From positions 4,828,501 to 4,892,500 of the forward strand of contig NZ_FNTF01000002.1 in NCBI RefSeq assembly GCF_900105495.1: a DNA stretch of 64,000 bases, given 5' to 3'. Origin of the DNA: Pseudomonas frederiksbergensis (GTDB taxonomy: Bacteria; Pseudomonadota; Gammaproteobacteria; Pseudomonadales; Pseudomonadaceae). Under the pieces are notes generated by a model. It saw only the letters and a program-made list of their open reading frames with translations, ran no database searches and was not told the origin of the DNA. Numbering within the stretch: position 1 is the first letter of the stretch; the number at the start of each line of letters is the position of its first letter. Both the position numbers and the translations under genes were made by a program. Of the stretch, positions 35,160-43,780 are shown piece by piece.

Positions 35160-35717
35160 CTAAGGCACGACCAGCGTATCGCCGGCTTTAAGTAGAAAAT
35201 TGGTGGACATGTCATCCCCCGACATCAACTTGCTGTAGTTGACGCGCAGGATCTCTTGTTTAGTCCCGTTGAGTCGCACGACCTTAATGTCGTCTTTATC
35301 GGCGAATTTGTCGAGCCCACCCGCCATGCTTATTACCTGCAGCACTGACGTTTGACCTGACATATGCACGGTGCCGGGTTTCAGCACTTTGCCCTGAACG
35401 TAGACGAGATTACCTTCGGTGCCGGTGACGACCACGCTCACCTGCGGATCAGGTATGAATTTCTCAAGCCTGGCAGCGATTTGCTGCTCGACAGCGGTGG
35501 TATCAAGCCCCTCAACATCGACTCGCCCTACCAGCGGAAAGGTAATGCTGCCGTTGGGGAGTACGCGTACATCCTGCTTGAGCTTGTCTTCCCCCCAAAC
35601 GGAAATAGAAAGGTTGTCTCCCTGATTCAGCTTGTAAGCCCCGTCATTTTCGACGGCATTGGAAATGCTGGGCCAAACGGCCAGCGCGCACAGCACAGGT
35701 ATCAATGAACGGAACAT
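35160..35717 (-). CDS. Short OPX polysaccharide export protein (Wza-like, no outer-membrane helix)
   Basis: The 185-residue protein starts at ATG 35717 (GGAGG eight bases upstream). After a type I signal peptide (LAVWPSISNA) it has a Poly_export domain, YKLNQGDNLSISVWGEDKL and GSITFPLVGRVDVEGL, then one SLBB-like domain, VYVQGKVLKPGTVHMSGQ. There is no lipobox Cys and no C-terminal amphipathic helix, both present in Wza (~380 residues). It therefore should be a periplasmic ring that needs a separate barrel, supplied by the next gene. It is the first gene of the OPX-barrel-Wzz-kinase unit. Confidence 0.9.
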   Translation of the reverse strand: MFRSLIPVLCALAVWPSISNAVENDGAYKLNQGDNLSISVWGEDKLKQDVRVLPNGSITFPLVGRVDVEGLDTTAVEQQIAARLEKFIPDPQVSVVVTGTEGNLVYVQGKVLKPGTVHMSGQTSVLQVISMAGGLDKFADKDDIKVVRLNGTKQEILRVNYSKLMSGDDMSTNFLLKAGDTLVVP

Positions 35718-36077
35718 CGGGATCCCTCCGTCTAAGTAGCCATGCAAAGAGCTTAGAACAAAAAAACCTAGTCAAATGACTCTAGCCCATTTCACGCAAA
35801 AGAAATTACCAAACAGGATCGCTTTGAGCTTCCGGGTGGTCAATTCCGACAATGCAACACACCCAAAACCGGAACGTTAGTGCAAGACAACAAAATAGCG
35901 TTATTTAACAACAGGTTGGAACAAGCAAGCTGCCTTCGACGTATTTGCGTCAATATTAGCCACACCCTACCCGCTTGAGCCGGTTTAACTGCAACACCGT
36001 CAATCTGTTAATGGCAACCTTTGCCGATGCAACTAACTTTATATCCATACTTACAACCAACGCTTAGTGTCATCCAT
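35718..36077. other. Intergenic region upstream of the EPS export genes
   Basis: About 360 AT-rich base pairs that must hold the promoter of the OPX-barrel-Wzz-kinase operon. I could not pick out a convincing JUMPstart element, sigma-54 site or other known motif. Confidence 0.5.
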
Positions 36078-36575
36078 CTATATCTTCCGTCGGTTGGCAA
36101 CCACAATAAAACCAATCAATGCGGAAGAGAACAACCATGCTGCCGCTGAAAGCGGTACTGCATTCGGTTGATTGGTATCAGTTGTTTCAGCCAGACTTTT
36201 AACCTGGATTGCCGAATCAGTCTTGATCTGCTTATTGTTTGCCGCCGCCATTAATCCGTCACTCGAAGAAGAATTGACGGATACGCCAACGCCTGAGTCA
36301 GCGTGATCGATGACACCATTAAATTTGGAGGAATCGGCATTATCGAAATAAATATCGGTGATCAACGAAGGCAAACCAAGACCCTTTCCCAAAGTAAGCG
36401 AAGCGCCATCCGCATACTTCTCAAGAACCGCGCCAAGTTTGGGCCTCAACGCCTCGCTGGTATTGCCTATGCGACTAATTTCATAGGCCAGACTGGTCGC
36501 CTGCGCACTAGCAACGGCTGCACCATTCAGGATCACGGACAACAACACGAATTTAATGACAAATGTTGAGCGCAT
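36078..36575 (-). CDS. Small secreted protein with VPLPA-CTERM-like sorting signal
   Basis: The 165-residue protein has a strong ribosome site (AAGGAGG) before ATG 36575 and a signal peptide ending near AVASA. Its centre, GLPSLITDIYFDNADSSKFN followed by a GVGVSVNSSSS stretch, resembles a family of PEP-CTERM proteins. It ends with VPLSAAAWLFSSALIGFI and then VVANRRKI. That tripartite tail (VPL-x-AA motif, hydrophobic helix, basic end) is the layout of VPLPA-CTERM/PEP-CTERM signals recognised by exosortases, which usually accompany EPS loci. No exosortase is visible in the window. It may be anchored to or secreted with the EPS; if no exosortase exists it may be a relic. Confidence 0.75.
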   Translation of the reverse strand: MRSTFVIKFVLLSVILNGAAVASAQATSLAYEISRIGNTSEALRPKLGAVLEKYADGASLTLGKGLGLPSLITDIYFDNADSSKFNGVIDHADSGVGVSVNSSSSDGLMAAANNKQIKTDSAIQVKSLAETTDTNQPNAVPLSAAAWLFSSALIGFIVVANRRKI

Positions 36576-36924
36576 AACACCGCCTCCTTGCGTAAGGGGG
36601 TTATTCTTTTGTCGGTTTAAGAAATCTATATCGGCTAAATTGAGCCTATAAGCACATCGCCATTACGTCAATAGCTCGTCACAATAATAAATCCAAATTT
36701 AAATTCAGGGTGGATGGCGTCAAAATAACGCCACAATATGCCCCGCAACCCAGTAAATTCTATCCCTGTGAAATGGCTTTGCGCATGAGGCGTCAGCCCG
36801 CTTCGGGCTGTTGGCGTCGACCCGGAACAGCTTCCCCGCAACGGGCTACGGCGGCTCAGGGAAAGCCATGCACTGGACCGACGACGCCTGCATCGCGATT
36901 GAAGGCAGGATGATCACCTGACCA
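36576..36924. other. Intergenic region with a hairpin
   Basis: About 350 bp between the CTERM protein gene and the peroxiredoxin gene. CAGCCCG/CGGGCTG forms a hairpin at 36794-36810. A short frame at 36869-36922 has a ribosome-like site but encodes only 17 residues of no known family. No gene is supported. Confidence 0.5.
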
Positions 36925-37578
36925 TTACTTCGGTTGCGCTACCGTACGCAAATACGGTTTCACCGTCTTAAAGCCTTCCGGGTACTTCTTCCTTGCATCG
37001 TCGTCGGATACCGACGTCGGAATGATCACGTCCTCGCCCGGACGCCAGTTCACCGGAGTGGCAACCGTGTGCTTGGCGTTCAACTGGATAGCATCGAGCA
37101 GCCGTAATACTTCATCGAAATTGCGCCCGGCACTCATCGGGTAGACCAGCATCGCCTTGATCTTTTTATCCGGACCGACAATGAACACTGAACGCACCGT
37201 TGCGTTGTCCACGGCAGTACGAGCGCCGCCACTGGCGTTCGGGTGAATCATGTCGTAGAGCTTGGCCACCACCAGGTTCTCATCGCCGATCATTGGGTAG
37301 TTGACTGCATGGCCCTGGGTTTCTTCGATGTCTTTGGACCAGGTCTGATGGTTACCGACCGGGTCGACGCTGAGACCGATAATCTTGGTGTTGCGTTTGT
37401 CGAACTCCGGCTTGAGCCCGGCCATATAACCGAGTTCAGTGGTGCAGACCGGGGTGAAGTCCTTCGGGTGTGAGAACAGGATGGCCCACTTGTCGCCAAT
37501 CCATTCGTGGAAATGGAGCGTGCCTTCAGTGGTTTCGGCGGTGAAATCCGGTGCTTCGTCGCCAATACGAATGGTCAT
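36925..37578 (-). CDS. 1-Cys peroxiredoxin (Prx6 type)
   Basis: The 217-residue protein begins at ATG 37578 (AGGAGAACGC upstream). It has the peroxidatic C45 in DFTPVCTTELG and lacks the usual C-terminal resolving Cys. The Prx6-type C-terminal arm (HTVATPVNWRPGEDVIIPTS) is present, along with SVDPVGNHQTW and SVFIVGPDKKIKAM. It reduces hydrogen and alkyl peroxides in the cytoplasm. Pseudomonas LsfA belongs to this class, but the N-terminal half here differs from what I recall of LsfA, so no symbol is given. It appears to be monocistronic. Confidence 0.92.
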   Translation of the reverse strand: MTIRIGDEAPDFTAETTEGTLHFHEWIGDKWAILFSHPKDFTPVCTTELGYMAGLKPEFDKRNTKIIGLSVDPVGNHQTWSKDIEETQGHAVNYPMIGDENLVVAKLYDMIHPNASGGARTAVDNATVRSVFIVGPDKKIKAMLVYPMSAGRNFDEVLRLLDAIQLNAKHTVATPVNWRPGEDVIIPTSVSDDDARKKYPEGFKTVKPYLRTVAQPK

Positions 37579-37922
37579 ATGCGTTCTCCTCGCTGTGAAG
37601 GGTAGGGACACTCTCGGAACGATCCAGTATAGGAGACCTTGAAGACTTCGCTCTGTATCCGCGATCCGCCAAAGGGCTAGCAGACCTATCCGCTGCATAC
37701 CGATTTACGAGACGAAATGCTGCCTATACTGCAATCCGGGGTCGATAGAGAAACGGACAAAGCGCCAAGTACTCAGCCTGTCAGGTTGAGGTCATGGAAG
37801 CTGACGCCGAGCCGTCAGGAAATGCAGAAAGTGGCCCTGCTCTGATGCTGCCCGCACGGTGTTTTCCGCACTCGGGTTCCCCAATCCAACTGCCCTGATT
37901 GTCTGCGCCAAGGACCTGACAG
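37579..37922. other. Divergent gap, peroxiredoxin/GT25
   Basis: About 340 bp holding the promoters of the leftward peroxiredoxin and the rightward GT25 gene. I could not identify an OxyR site or any gene in it. Confidence 0.45.
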
Positions 37923-38639
37923 ATGAATGTGATCGAATACTTTGATCGAGTAAGAATCATCAATATCTCGTCAAGAAAGGATCGCCGTTTAGAAACAGTT
38001 GAAGAGTTCACTCGCAACGGCTTTCACATCGATGATGAAAAAACAGGCTTTTTTGAGGCTGTTACGCCCACTGAGGGAAATGGCTTCCCGAGCGTCGGTG
38101 TCAGAGGCTGCTTTCTGAGTCATCTGGGGGTGCTGGAAGAGGCAATCCGCCTGAATTTGAAAAATGTCTTGATCCTGGAGGACGACATACAGTTTTCCAG
38201 ACACATTTCTCAATACGGTAGAGAGGCCATCAAGGCTCTGGAAGGTTTGGAGTGGGACATCGTCTATTTCGGGCATCCGTTTGAAGAAAATTCAAACTTG
38301 CCCGCCTGGAAAGCAGTCGACCGGCCAATACACCTGGCCCATTTCTATGCTGTAAACGGGAAGTGTTTTGGGAAATTGAGGGATTTTTTATTCGAGATTC
38401 TGGAGCGGCCACCGGGACATCCTGACGGAGGCCCAATGCATTATGACGCGGCTCTCAATACGCTCATTCATAAGAACAAAGAAATTTCGGCTTATTATTT
38501 CACCTGGAATTGTGGCTACCAAAGGCCCTCGCGGACCGACCTGCATGAGCTTTCCCTGTTTGACAGGGTGCCTATCCTGCGACCGGTAATGGGTATGCTC
38601 AGGAGGTTAAAGGCAAAAAACCTGAGAAGGACTCGATAG
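37923..38639 (+). CDS. Glycosyltransferase family 25 (LPS biosynthesis type)
   Basis: The 238-residue protein carries the GT25 pattern: RIINISSRKDRRLETVEEF at the start, the RGCFLSHLGVLEEAI block and the DXD-like LILEDDIQF. DIVYFGHP and a later AHFYAVNGKCF also fit. GT25 members (LpsA, LgtB/E-like) add galactose or similar sugars to lipo-oligosaccharide. It stands alone between the peroxiredoxin and a hypothetical gene and is richer in A+T than the flanks, compatible with horizontal gain. AAGGACCTGACAG precedes the start. Confidence 0.88.
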   Translation: MNVIEYFDRVRIINISSRKDRRLETVEEFTRNGFHIDDEKTGFFEAVTPTEGNGFPSVGVRGCFLSHLGVLEEAIRLNLKNVLILEDDIQFSRHISQYGREAIKALEGLEWDIVYFGHPFEENSNLPAWKAVDRPIHLAHFYAVNGKCFGKLRDFLFEILERPPGHPDGGPMHYDAALNTLIHKNKEISAYYFTWNCGYQRPSRTDLHELSLFDRVPILRPVMGMLRRLKAKNLRRTR

Positions 38640-38735
38640 TTCTCCCTCTACAGGAAAGGCCTCAATTACCCGACTGACGTACCAGCCCGGCACGGCGCAG
38701 AACCGTGTCCGGATGATTGTGGCGGGCCGCCCTCC

Positions 38736-39065
38736 TCATTTGCGTGCCAACTTGTACCGCACGCACTCCTCGTAAAAGCTCTCGCGCAGGGCTGCGGGCT
38801 TCATCCGAGAATGACTGTCATAGGTCTGCTCGGTAATGCCCATCGCCATCATGTGCATCCACGGCTTGCTGAATTTGTAGGTATGTAGCTTCTGCCGCGC
38901 TGCATACAGGGAAACCCCGGACAGCTTGAGTTCCTGGGCTTTTGCCGCGGTACCTGCGCCCCAGCTGCAAATGTAACGATCACTCGATGCCAGCTCTTTG
39001 GCCTGGACAGAGGCGGCAACGCTCGCCAGGCCTAACGAAATCAGCGCAACCATCACATTCCGCAT
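38736..39065 (-). CDS. Small secreted protein of unknown function
   Basis: The 109-residue protein has a signal peptide (MVALISLGLASVAASVQA) and a mature part with two Cys (YICSWGAGTAAKAQ and YEECVRYKLA) that could form a disulfide. I do not recognise the family. Similar small secreted proteins with the W-G-A-G-T-A-A-K pattern seem common in Pseudomonas. It is convergent with the GT25 gene and divergent from the antiporter gene. Confidence 0.7.
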   Translation of the reverse strand: MRNVMVALISLGLASVAASVQAKELASSDRYICSWGAGTAAKAQELKLSGVSLYAARQKLHTYKFSKPWMHMMAMGITEQTYDSHSRMKPAALRESFYEECVRYKLARK

Positions 39066-39249
39066 TTAAATTCGATCCCAACTAACTGAAAGTAAATTGA
39101 TTTTGGTCAAAAGATTCAATCTTCGGGGCCAGCAAAATGCCTTAAGTGCGCTATAGCCGGTTTTTCTCCTGTCGTACGGACGTTTCTTGCGCCAATTCAA
39201 TCCTTTGCTATAGCTAACGCTCTCTCCCGCCAACAAATGAGGCAACGGA

Positions 39250-40653
39250 ATGTCAGTCGCAAAGAAAATGACAGTGGGGCAACTGACGATGTTGACAGCC
39301 GTCAACATGTTGGGCTCCGGTATTGTGCTACTCCCCACAAAACTTGCCGAAGTCGGCGGTATTTCCATCCTTTCCTGGCTGATCACGGCCACCGGCTCCC
39401 TGGCGCTGGCCTATGCCTTTGCGCGCTGCGGGATGCTCAGCCGAAAGACCGGGGGCATGGGCGGCTATGCCGAATACACTTTCGGCAAGGCAGGCAACTA
39501 CATCACCAACTACACCTATGGCCTCTCGCTGTTGATTGCCAACGTGGCGATCAGTATTACTGCGGTCGGCTATATCCAGGAGCTGTTCCATGTTCAGCTT
39601 GATTCACTGCAAGTGGGTCTGGCGACCATCGCTCTGTTGTGGATCACCACTTTCGCCAACTTCGGCGGCGCGCGGATTACCGGCCGGATCGGTGCGATCA
39701 CGGTTTGGGGGGTGATTGCGCCAGTGGTATTGGTATCCACCATTGGCTGGTTCTGGTTCGACAGCAGTGTCTACGCCGCCGGCTGGAACCCGCATAACAT
39801 GGGCTGGTTCGATGCCGCAGGTGCATCGGTGGCGATCACCTTGTGGGCCTTCCTCGGTCTCGAGTCGGCTTGCGCCAACACCGATGCCGTGGAAAACCCG
39901 GAGAAGAACGTACCGATTGCAGTCCTCGGCGGTACCCTCGGCGCGGCGGTGATCTACATCGTCTCTACCAACGTCATTGCCGGCATTGTCGATAACCCGG
40001 AACTGGCCTCCTCCACCGCACCGTTCGGGCTGGTCTTTGCCAAGATGTTCACGCCTATGGTCGGCGACATTGTGATGGCTGCGATGGTATTGGCGTGCAT
40101 CGGTTCGCTGCTGGGCTGGCAGTTCACCATCGCGCAGGTTTACAAAAGCTCTGCGGACACCGGTTATTTCCTGTCGATCTTTGCCAAGTCCAACAAGGCC
40201 GGAACACCCATTATCGGCATGCTGGTGCTGCTGGCAGTGCAAACGGCGCTGGCTTTTCTCACCATCAGCCCTGACCTGAGCAAGCAGTTCGACACACTCG
40301 TCAACCTCGCGGTGGTCACCAACCTGGTGCCCTACATCCTATCCATGGCCGCGCTGATGACCATGCAAAAAGTGTCCAACGTACCGGCGGGCAAGGCCTT
40401 GGCCACCAACATCATTGCGTGGGTGGCTGCGGCTTACAGCTACCTGGCGCTCTACAGCTCGGGCCCGCAGGCGCTGATGCTCGGCGGCGTGGCAACGATC
40501 TTCGGCTATACGCTGTTCGGCTTCGTCAACAACCGCCTGATCCGCCTCGAAGCACTCAATAACAGCGTACCAACACAGACCGTCAACGCTCGGCACATCA
40601 CGGGCAAACCGGTGCCGGTCAATAACTTGCATGCAGTCAGAGTGGAGGCTTAA
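39250..40653 (+). CDS. Amino acid/polyamine antiporter, PotE/LdcB type
   Basis: The 467-residue APC-family transporter has about twelve helices. Its N-terminus, TVGQLTMLTAVNMLGSGIV, and the motifs FARCGMLSRKTGGMGGYAEY and WAFLGLESACANTDAVENPE match PotE/CadB basic amino acid:polyamine antiporters. It ends 2 bp before the decarboxylase gene. In P. aeruginosa the equivalent pair is ldcB-ldcA, exchanging lysine and cadaverine; ornithine/putrescine exchange is the alternative. The pair supports amine production, acid stress relief or lysine catabolism. Confidence 0.9.
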   Translation: MSVAKKMTVGQLTMLTAVNMLGSGIVLLPTKLAEVGGISILSWLITATGSLALAYAFARCGMLSRKTGGMGGYAEYTFGKAGNYITNYTYGLSLLIANVAISITAVGYIQELFHVQLDSLQVGLATIALLWITTFANFGGARITGRIGAITVWGVIAPVVLVSTIGWFWFDSSVYAAGWNPHNMGWFDAAGASVAITLWAFLGLESACANTDAVENPEKNVPIAVLGGTLGAAVIYIVSTNVIAGIVDNPELASSTAPFGLVFAKMFTPMVGDIVMAAMVLACIGSLLGWQFTIAQVYKSSADTGYFLSIFAKSNKAGTPIIGMLVLLAVQTALAFLTISPDLSKQFDTLVNLAVVTNLVPYILSMAALMTMQKVSNVPAGKALATNIIAWVAAAYSYLALYSSGPQALMLGGVATIFGYTLFGFVNNRLIRLEALNNSVPTQTVNARHITGKPVPVNNLHAVRVEA

Positions 40654-40655
40654 TC

Positions 40656-42941
40656 ATGATGGAACATAGACATTCGCTTGGAATGCTCACGCTGTTGGTC
40701 AGCAGCCCGCCGGACAAACGCACCGTCTTCGGTCGCGCCCTGGATCAGTTGATCAACGATGTGGAGGAACGCGCAGTCCAGGTGCTGGCGTCGGAAACCC
40801 TGAGCGATGCCACGTCGATCCTGCGCTCGGACCCAGCCATTCAATGCGTGCTACTCAGCTGGGAGATGGACAAAAGCGCAGGTCACGAGGAATGCATCCA
40901 ACTGCTGGTCAGTCTGCGTGAGCGCAACACCCGCGTGCCGGTTTTCCTGATTAGCGATCGCAGTACCGCGTCGAGCATTCCGCTGGTGGTCATGCAGCAC
41001 GCCGACGACTTCATCTGGTTGCCCGAGGACACCAGCCGCTTCCTCAGCGGGCGCATCCTGGCAGCCATCGAACGTTATCGCCAAGCCGCACTGCCTCCCA
41101 TGTTCGGGGCGCTGGTGAAGTTTTCCCGAAGCTATGAATACTCCTGGCACACCCCTGGACATGCTGGCGGCACAGCTTTTTTGAAGAGCACCGCGGGGCG
41201 CGCTTTCTATGAGTTTTTTGGCGAGAACCTGCTGCGTTCGGACCTGTCGATTTCGGTCGGCGAACTCGGTTCGCTGCTTGATCACAGCGGCCCTATCGGC
41301 CAGGGCGAGCGCTACGCCGCCAAAGTGTTCGGGGCCCACCGCACCTACTACGTCACCAACGGCTCGTCGATGTCTAACCGCGTCATCCTCATGGCCAGCG
41401 TTACGCGCAATCAGATCGCCCTGTGTGACCGCAACTGCCACAAGTCCGCCGAACATGCGATGACCCTGTCCGGTGCCATCCCGACCTATCTGGTACCGAC
41501 CCGCAATCGCTACGGCATCATTGGCCCGATCCTGCCGCAAACCCTGAGCGCCAGCGGCGTGAAAGACGCCATTGCCAGTAACCCGCTGGTCAAGCAAGGC
41601 ATCGACCCGACACCCGTCCACGCGATCATCACCAACTCCACCTACGACGGCCTGACCTACAACGTCACCCGCGTCGAAGAGTTGCTGGGGCAAAGCGTCG
41701 ATCGTCTGCATTTCGATGAAGCCTGGTACGGTTATGCGCGTTTCAACCCGCTGTACCGCGAGCGCCACGCCATGCACGGCAGCCCGGACGATCACGACGA
41801 CTCGAAGCCGACGGTGTTCGCCACCCAGTCGACCCACAAGTTGCTGGCCGCCCTCTCCCAGGCCTCGATGATTCACGTGCGTAACGGCCGCAATCCGATC
41901 GATCATGGTCGCTTCAACGAGTCGTACATGATGCATGCCTCGACTTCGCCGAATTACGCGATCATGGCTTCATGCGACGTCAGCTCGGCGATGATGGACG
42001 CGCCCAGCGGGCAAATCCTCACCACCGAATCGATCGAAGAGGCTATCAGTTTCCGCCAGGTAGTCTCGCGCATGCACAACGAGATGTTGAGCAAGGAAGA
42101 GTGGTTCTTTACCTGCTGGCAGCCGCCGACCGTGCAGGTTGGCGCGGCCACCGTGCCGTTCCATGAAGTCGACCCGGTGCTTTTGAAAACCGAGCCGAAC
42201 TGCTGGGTGTTGCATCCCAACGCGGTATGGCACGGCTTCGGCGACATCGAAGAAGGCTACTGCATGCTCGACCCGATCAAGGTCTCGGTGCTCAGCCCCG
42301 GCATGGGCGACGACGGCAACCTGCTCGACTCGGGCATCCCGGCCTGTGTGCTCACGGCCTACCTGGGACGCCAGGGCATCGTGGTCGAGAAAACCACCGA
42401 CTTCACTATTCTGTTCCTGTTCTCTATCGGGATCACCAAAGGCAAATGGGGCACGTTGCTCAATGCCCTGCTCGACTTCAAACGCGATTATGACGACAAC
42501 GTCGAACTGGAACTGTGCCTGCCGGATCTGCTGGCCGCCAACCAGGCTCGTTATGCCGGCATGGGCCTCAAGGACCTGGCCGACGAAATCTTCGCCGCCA
42601 TGAAGAAACACAAAACCACCGCCAACATGGCCCAGGCGTTCGGCACACTGCCCAAAGCCGAATTCAGCCCGGTGGAGGCCTACGAAAAACTGGTCAGAAA
42701 CGACATCGAACGGGTGACACTCGAAGAAGCCGCCGGGCGTATCGCTGCGACCGGGATCGTGCCGTATCCACCGGGCATTCCATTGCTGATGCCGGGCGAA
42801 AACGCCGGGGCTGCGGACGGCCCGTTGCTGGCCTATCTCAAGGCACTGGAAGCCTTCGACAGATCCTTCCCGGGTTTCACCCATGACACCCATGGGATTG
42901 AAAGCGAGGGCGGGGTTTATAGCTTGCTGGTGTTGAAATGA
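40656..42941 (+). CDS. ldcA: Lysine/ornithine/arginine decarboxylase, LdcA-like
   Basis: The 761-residue PLP enzyme has the three-part layout of prokaryotic Orn/Lys/Arg decarboxylases. A response-regulator-like wing domain (residues 1-130) comes first. The aminotransferase fold I core follows, with SYEYSWHTPGHAGGTAF, HFDEAWYGYARFNP and K395 in STHKLLAALSQASM. The C-terminal domain ends at SLLVLK. It decarboxylates lysine, ornithine or arginine in the cytoplasm. GGAGG precedes the start and the gene follows the antiporter by 2 bp. The pairing and length match P. aeruginosa LdcA; substrate preference is inferred. A terminator follows. Confidence 0.9.
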   Translation: MMEHRHSLGMLTLLVSSPPDKRTVFGRALDQLINDVEERAVQVLASETLSDATSILRSDPAIQCVLLSWEMDKSAGHEECIQLLVSLRERNTRVPVFLISDRSTASSIPLVVMQHADDFIWLPEDTSRFLSGRILAAIERYRQAALPPMFGALVKFSRSYEYSWHTPGHAGGTAFLKSTAGRAFYEFFGENLLRSDLSISVGELGSLLDHSGPIGQGERYAAKVFGAHRTYYVTNGSSMSNRVILMASVTRNQIALCDRNCHKSAEHAMTLSGAIPTYLVPTRNRYGIIGPILPQTLSASGVKDAIASNPLVKQGIDPTPVHAIITNSTYDGLTYNVTRVEELLGQSVDRLHFDEAWYGYARFNPLYRERHAMHGSPDDHDDSKPTVFATQSTHKLLAALSQASMIHVRNGRNPIDHGRFNESYMMHASTSPNYAIMASCDVSSAMMDAPSGQILTTESIEEAISFRQVVSRMHNEMLSKEEWFFTCWQPPTVQVGAATVPFHEVDPVLLKTEPNCWVLHPNAVWHGFGDIEEGYCMLDPIKVSVLSPGMGDDGNLLDSGIPACVLTAYLGRQGIVVEKTTDFTILFLFSIGITKGKWGTLLNALLDFKRDYDDNVELELCLPDLLAANQARYAGMGLKDLADEIFAAMKKHKTTANMAQAFGTLPKAEFSPVEAYEKLVRNDIERVTLEEAAGRIAATGIVPYPPGIPLLMPGENAGAADGPLLAYLKALEAFDRSFPGFTHDTHGIESEGGVYSLLVLK

Positions 42942-42973
42942 ACTAGCGCCTGTACACAGTGCAAAGTAAAACA

Positions 42974-42999
42974 ACGGGCGCCTTGAAGGCGCCCGTTTT
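42974..42999 (+). terminator. Intrinsic terminator after the decarboxylase
   Basis: An eight-base stem CGGGCGCC/GGCGCCCG with a five-base loop is followed by TTTTA, 33 bp after the decarboxylase stop. Confidence 0.85.
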
Positions 43000-43055
43000 A
43001 CATGTCTTTTCCTGAGCGGGTAATCCGTGGGGTTTAAACCCTCACATTGCGTCCC

Positions 43056-43166
43056 GGCAACGAAGATCGCGAACTCGATGAAGCGCTGGGTTTTCGCCGG
43101 GAGCAACTGCGTCTCGGTGAGGGCATACACCGACTGATCAAGGCGTTGAGCAGTGGTGAACCGCAC
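43056..43166 (-). pseudogene. Possible LysR-family regulator C-terminal remnant
   Basis: On the minus strand this stretch reads QSVYALTETQLLPAKTQRFI then EFAIFVA. It resembles the end of LysR substrate-binding domains (Y-A-x-Y...L-P-A-K-x-R-x-F-I-x-F). No helix-turn-helix or central part is present, since the HxlR gene begins immediately upstream. It is probably a deletion relic; the short match makes this tentative. Confidence 0.4.
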
Positions 43167-43170
43167 GTCC

Positions 43171-43680
43171 TTATGACTGGATTCGACTCCCCTTGAAAGC
43201 CTCACGCCGTGCGTTTCGTTCTTCGATGTAGGCGGCGCTCGGCTCGCTGATCAGCTCTTCACGGCGCAACAGTTCGCCGCAATGTTCGCAAAGCGGCCCC
43301 AGCCCGGCGGGTTGGCCACAGGTTTTGTGGGTGTAAACGACCGCCAACTCTTCCTCTGGCGACTTGCACCAGGTTTCACCCCACGCGCGCAGCGCAAGGA
43401 TCACCGAATAGAAGGCCTGCCCTTTCGGGGTGAGGTGATACTCGTAGCGTGGCGGCCGCTCGTTATAGGGACGGCGAGCGACGAGTCCGTCAGACTCCAT
43501 ATTTTTCAGGCGTGCGGCAACCATTTGCGGGGTTCCTCCGGTCTGCGCCTGGATTTCGTCGAATCGATGGCTCCCCATGAACAACTCACGCAGGACCAGT
43601 ACGGTCCAGCGGTCGCCTGCGACCGCCTCAGCCCGTGCAATCGGGCACAGGGTTTGCGCAGCACTCGTGTTTACCGACAT
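43171..43680 (-). CDS. HxlR-family transcriptional regulator
   Basis: The 169-residue protein has the HxlR winged helix: CPIARAEAVAGDRWTVLVLR, FDEIQAQTGGTPQMVAARL and the wing LVARRPYNERPPRYEYHLT. A C-terminal extension has a C-x-x-C-like element (LGPLCEHCGELL) beyond the usual ~120 residues and might bind a metal. HxlR proteins typically respond to electrophiles, aldehydes or redox signals. It is divergent from the cysteine hydrolase/aldehyde dehydrogenase operon and the palindrome at 43706-43718 is a likely target. Confidence 0.92.
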   Translation of the reverse strand: MSVNTSAAQTLCPIARAEAVAGDRWTVLVLRELFMGSHRFDEIQAQTGGTPQMVAARLKNMESDGLVARRPYNERPPRYEYHLTPKGQAFYSVILALRAWGETWCKSPEEELAVVYTHKTCGQPAGLGPLCEHCGELLRREELISEPSAAYIEERNARREAFKGSRIQS

Positions 43681-43705
43681 AAGGACTTGCCTCTCCTACA
43701 GTTAC

Positions 43706-43718
43706 TATGATTATCATA
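43706..43718. promoter_or_regulatory. Putative HxlR operator
   Basis: TATGATTATCATA is a perfect dyad about its central T. It lies in the 100-bp divergent gap, 26 bp from the HxlR start and 63 bp from the hydrolase start. Confidence 0.45.
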
Positions 43719-43780
43719 TCTAAATCGTACCTGGGCAAACCCTCGGCGCGAGTCATCCAAAATCCCTGGAGAAAATCGCC

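Noticed and set aside
35718..36077. Sigma-54 or JUMPstart-type promoter upstream of the EPS export genes
   Set aside because: A GG-rich stretch near 35860 resembled a -24/-12 element, but the spacing to GC was wrong and no JUMPstart core was present.
36710..36913. 67-codon plus-strand frame beside the peroxiredoxin
   Set aside because: It has no ribosome site or family features and overlaps a hairpin; it is more likely non-coding.
41970..43205. Open frame of about 411 codons on the minus strand, opposite the decarboxylase gene
   Set aside because: It runs antisense to ldcA, has no family features over most of its length, and reflects GC-rich codon bias. Only its first part outside ldcA (43056-43166) looks like a real remnant.
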